Source of the DNA: Acidobacteriota bacterium
Lineage (GTDB): Bacteria; Acidobacteriota; Vicinamibacteria; Vicinamibacterales; UBA2999
Assembly (NCBI GenBank): GCA_947465645.1
Contig: CANIBQ010000067.1
Coordinates: 1-27,362 of the forward strand
Length of the DNA stretch: 27,362 nucleotides
Direction: 5' to 3'
The notes under the pieces are model-generated. The model saw nothing but the letters and a program-made list of their open reading frames with translations. It was not told where the DNA came from and ran no database searches. Each line of letters starts with the position of its first letter. The first letter of the stretch is position 1. The translations under genes were made by a program, and so were the position numbers. Positions 25,513 to 27,362 of this stretch are shown here, piece by piece.

Positions 25513-25878
25513 ATGTCGCTCCCCCACCACTCACTGATCGCCTGGCAGCGAGCTGACGATCTTTACATCCGACTTCATGCGGTTTCCCGCGAGTTTCCCG
25601 CGATTGAGCGCTTCGCTCTGGCATCACAGCTGCGTCGCGCTGCCTTCTCTGTTCCCGTCAACATCGTTGAAGGTTTTAGCCGCTTTGGTAACGCGGATCG
25701 ATTGCATTTTTTGCAAATCGCCTCTGCTTCCCTTGCAGAAGTCGGTTATTGCCTGCACGCTGCCCGAAGGCTTGGCTATCTCACGGACTCACACTACGAG
25801 GTGCTTGAACTCGACGTGAAGAAAGTCTCTGCCCCTCTGAGGGGCTTGATGAAGTCGATGGGGCGGGCGCACCCGTAG
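25513..25878 (+). CDS. Four-helix-bundle protein (S23/IVS-encoded family)
   Basis: 121 residues from the ATG at 25513. Matches the four-helix-bundle family first seen in 23S rRNA intervening sequences (TIGR02436): LIAWQRADDLY, FPAIERFALASQLRRAAFSVPVNIVEGFSR, FLQIASASLAEVGYCLHAARRLGY, and a final helix KKVSAPLRGLMKSM. The fold resembles the Avd accessory protein of diversity-generating retroelements, but no reverse transcriptase is in the window. The cellular role of free-standing members is unknown. Base composition is visibly more AT-rich than its neighbours and there is no clear ribosome-binding site, consistent with transfer. It sits between arrays of 8-bp repeats. Confidence 0.92.
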   Translation: MSLPHHSLIAWQRADDLYIRLHAVSREFPAIERFALASQLRRAAFSVPVNIVEGFSRFGNADRLHFLQIASASLAEVGYCLHAARRLGYLTDSHYEVLELDVKKVSAPLRGLMKSMGRAHP

Positions 25879-25885
25879 TGGCGGA

Positions 25886-25925
25886 TGGCTGGGTCGCTAG
25901 GTTGCTGGGTCGCTGGGTCACTTGG
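25886..25925 (+). repeat. 8-bp degenerate tandem repeat array, middle
   Basis: Five units TGGCTGGG, TCGCTAGG, TTGCTGGG, TCGCTGGG, TCACTTGG directly after the four-helix-bundle stop codon, in the same orientation as the left array. Confidence 0.9.
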
Positions 25926-25986
25926 GGCGGAACGCGGGTTGGGCGCCCGCACGGGTAGCTTGGACCCGCAAGAAGGGAGCGCCAAG

Positions 25987-26514
25987 GTGCGAATCGTCAG
26001 CTGGAATCTGAATTACAAGGGGCAGTCCCACGAGAAACGCGCGAGCGGCAGCATCTACTCATGTGCGAGGCTGCACCGCATGCTCTCCGACCTGACCAGC
26101 GTGTTGGCCACGGCGAACCGCAAGCCTGTCCTGCTCGCTGGCGATCTCAACACAACGACCCAGGGTGCGGCCTCCAAGGAGAGTCACGCGGCCATTGCCT
26201 TTGGACGCCTCCGCGCTTGGGGCTTGGTCGACTGCATCGGCCGAACACGATCGAGCAGGCCGCGCCTTGCAAGCTGCACGTGTCCCGACGGGGATGCCTG
26301 TGCTCATGTCCGGACGTACCGCCATAACCACAGCGCGGACAGTGATCCGACGCAATGGGACTATGCATTCGCCTCTGAATCGCTCGTTCACGCGCTGAGG
26401 AAGTGTCAGGTGATCGATGACGCCGCCGCGTGGGAGCTGAGCGATCACTCTCCGATTGTGCTGGACCTGGAGATTAGCCCCGGTCCCAAAAACCTAAACG
26501 TTAACCTGCCGTAG
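25987..26514 (+). pseudogene. Endonuclease/exonuclease/phosphatase-family protein with a large internal deletion
   Basis: 175 residues from the GTG at 25987, chosen because GGGAG (25975-25979) is well spaced and the residues before it are translated repeat. The frame opens with the family's first strand RIVSWNLNYKG (Asn7) and has GDLN (Asp53, Asn55), DYAFAS and the closing SDHSPIVLDLE (Asp153, His154). The distance from Asn7 to Asp53 is 46 residues against roughly 140 in exonuclease III-like enzymes, so about 100 residues carrying the metal-binding Glu and other catalytic groups are missing; the frame is nevertheless open. It is probably a decayed, inactive gene, though a short divergent family cannot be excluded. 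Confidence 0.7.
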
Positions 26515-26583
26515 ACGTGCGGGTATTTGGAGAGGACGTTTCTGGTAGCGTGCCAGGCGTGCCAACCCGAACAGCCCGATTGA

Positions 26584-26631
26584 CCCAGTTACCCAACTAC
26601 CTAGCGACCCAGCTACCCAGCCCCCCAGCTA
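26584..26631 (-). repeat. 8-bp degenerate tandem repeat array, right arm (inverted)
   Basis: Six units on the plus strand, CCCAGTTA, CCCAACTA, CCTAGCGA, CCCAGCTA, CCCAGCCC, CCCAGCTA, are the reverse complement of the left-array unit. The last unit supplies the TAG stop of pgsA (26631-26629). The stretch 26515-26583 before it has no recognised feature. Confidence 0.92.
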
Positions 26632-27186
26632 CCCCCGCTCGTTGATCACTCCGCGCAGGTTCCACAGATAGTGGGCCGCTGAAATCAGCGTCAGCGCCAG
26701 CGATAGCCACACCGCAAGGTCCACCACGAGCGAAGGGGTCTGCAGGTAATTGAAGTACATCACGACGATGCTCGTGACGATGTAGGTCGCGGTCGCGAGC
26801 TTGCCCCAGATCGACGGGCGGAACGTCCGCGGTCCCACGGCCAGGTTCACGATCGCGACGACGCCGACGATGACGATGTCGCGGCTGATGACCACGACGG
26901 TCAGCCAGAGCGGGATGTGGTTGGTGAGCGGGATGCCTGGCAGGGTCAGCACGATGAACGTGGTGACGAGAAGCAGCTTGTCCGCCATCGGGTCGAGCCA
27001 GGCGCCAAGGCTGGTCCGCTGCCCGGCGCGCCGGGCGATCAGGCCGTCAAGGGCGTCGGTGACACCCGCGACCGCAAATGTCAGCAGCGCCCACCCGAGA
27101 TAGCCGTACACCACCAACAGCACGAACGCCGGGATCAGCAGGATCCGCAGGATCGTGAGCTGGTTGGCGAGAGTGAGGTTGCCCAC
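26629..27186 (-). CDS. pgsA: CDP-diacylglycerol-glycerol-3-phosphate 3-phosphatidyltransferase
   Basis: 185 residues; makes phosphatidylglycerol phosphate in the inner membrane. The CDP-alcohol phosphotransferase motif is complete: Asp44, Asp47-Gly48, Ala51-Arg52, Gly61, Asp65 and Asp69. Five to six membrane helices are visible and the N-terminus NLTLANQLTILRILLIPAF is typical of PgsA. GTG start with AGAGG seven bases upstream (27198-27194). The TAG stop belongs to the first unit of an 8-bp repeat array, leaving a short C-terminus (INERG). Confidence 0.95.
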   Translation of the reverse strand: MGNLTLANQLTILRILLIPAFVLLVVYGYLGWALLTFAVAGVTDALDGLIARRAGQRTSLGAWLDPMADKLLLVTTFIVLTLPGIPLTNHIPLWLTVVVISRDIVIVGVVAIVNLAVGPRTFRPSIWGKLATATYIVTSIVVMYFNYLQTPSLVVDLAVWLSLALTLISAAHYLWNLRGVINERG

Positions 27187-27205
27187 TACACAGCCTCTGG
27201 CAAGT

Positions 27206-27230
27206 CAAAGGGCAAAAGGCAAAGGGCAAA
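27206..27230. repeat. 7-bp tandem repeat upstream of pgsA
   Basis: CAAAGGG, CAAAAGG, CAAAGGG and a partial CAAA in exact 7-bp register, just upstream of the pgsA ribosome-binding site. Confidence 0.8.
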
Positions 27231-27250
27231 TAGTGGCACGCGTCCCTGCC

Positions 27251-27362
27251 TAGCAGGGTGCTGAAAAAGTGACCCGCGAGGGATCGACATCGTGATCGCC
27301 CCGTACTACCATGCTCCCGACGTTTCCGAAGGGAGCAATCACATGCGTGGACCCGACGAGCA
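27251..27362 (+). mobile_element. Probable left end of an insertion sequence (IS5/IS1182-like), partial
   Basis: GGGTGCTGAAAAAGTGACC (27256 onward) resembles the GCTGAAAAAGT end common to IS5/IS1182-type elements, and a short reading frame with a transposase-like start follows about 90 bp later. A perfect CCCTGC-CTA-GCAGGG hairpin (27244-27258) overlaps the putative boundary. The right end is outside the window, so neither target duplication nor inverted-repeat partner can be checked here. Confidence 0.5.
27343..27362 (+). CDS. Start of a probable transposase gene (3' truncated by window edge)
   Basis: ATG at 27343 preceded by GAAGGGAG at a suitable distance, reading MRGPDE to the window end. 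An MRG(x)D(E) start is frequent in IS1182-type transposases and agrees with the element end just upstream. Only six codons are visible, so this is an inference from context. Confidence 0.42.

Larger units (their letters stand above)
25407..26631. other. Candidate repeat-bracketed island between uxs and pgsA
   Basis: A 1.2-kb segment bounded by 8-bp repeat arrays in opposite orientation, containing the four-helix-bundle gene, a middle array and the gapped EEP-family gene. Both outer arrays provide the TAG stop codon of the flanking convergent genes. Composition is lower in GC than the surroundings. No transposase, recombinase or reverse transcriptase is present, so its mobility is inferred from layout only. 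Confidence 0.35.

Noticed and set aside
25166..25627. Minus-strand open frame rich in Pro, Ser and Tyr
   Set aside because: Its distinctive part is just the 8-bp repeat array translated, and the rest is antisense to uxs and the four-helix-bundle gene.
25513..25878. Diversity-generating retroelement accessory gene (avd)
   Set aside because: Related fold, but there is no reverse transcriptase and no template/variable repeat pair in the window.

Overview
This is a high-GC (about two thirds by eye), densely packed bacterial chromosome segment. The gene complement (MsbA-type exporter, GtrA-independent GT2, Ugd, UXS, polyprenyl-phosphate sugar transferase) fits a Gram-negative-type bacterium. The run yicC-gmk-rpoZ-coaBC-udg-priA, the MerR gene beside tRNA-Pro and the small palindromic repeats that enter reading frames suggest an Acidobacteriota member, perhaps Vicinamibacteria. 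That placement is an inference from gene style, with no rRNA in the window to test it.

Layout. 1-1790 (+): 3' part of a hybrid PAS sensor histidine kinase with a receiver domain, ending at a hairpin terminator. 1876-4015 (-): der, a MerR-family regulator with a basic tail, and tRNA-Pro(GGG). 4044-5383 (+): a consensus promoter driving an HU/IHF protein and a site-2-type membrane protease. 5451-16299 (-): ten tightly overlapping genes read as ugd, galE, a DPM1-like GT2, msbA-like ABC exporter, yicC, gmk, rpoZ, coaBC, type-4 uracil-DNA glycosylase and priA. 16349-25417 (+): a divergent polysaccharide operon of three GT4 enzymes, a WbaZ-like GT4, a GT2, a zinc-ribbon/trypsin-like protease, a polyprenyl-phosphate sugar-1-phosphate transferase and UDP-xylose synthase. 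25407-26631: a small low-GC island with a four-helix-bundle protein gene and a gapped endonuclease/exonuclease/phosphatase gene, bracketed by 8-bp repeat arrays in inverted orientation. 26629-27186 (-): pgsA. 27251-27362: probable left end of an insertion sequence with the first codons of its transposase.

How the genes work together. Ugd makes UDP-glucuronate, UXS turns it into UDP-xylose and GalE makes UDP-galactose. The sugar transferase loads the first sugar phosphate on undecaprenyl phosphate, the five glycosyltransferases of the plus operon and the GT2 of the minus operon extend or decorate it, and the ABC exporter may flip a lipid-linked product. No Wzx, Wzy or Wza homologue is visible in the window. 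The other half of the minus operon is housekeeping (nucleotide, coenzyme A, transcription and DNA repair/restart).

The most unusual content is the repeats: (i) five copies of a GTCCGGC/GCCGGAC hairpin, four of them forming an in-frame 141-bp insertion in priA; (ii) two copies of a 46-bp double hairpin that differ by compensatory base-pair changes, one of them inside the uracil-DNA glycosylase reading frame; (iii) 7-bp and 8-bp degenerate tandem arrays that begin or end exactly at stop codons, one set bracketing the four-helix-bundle island.
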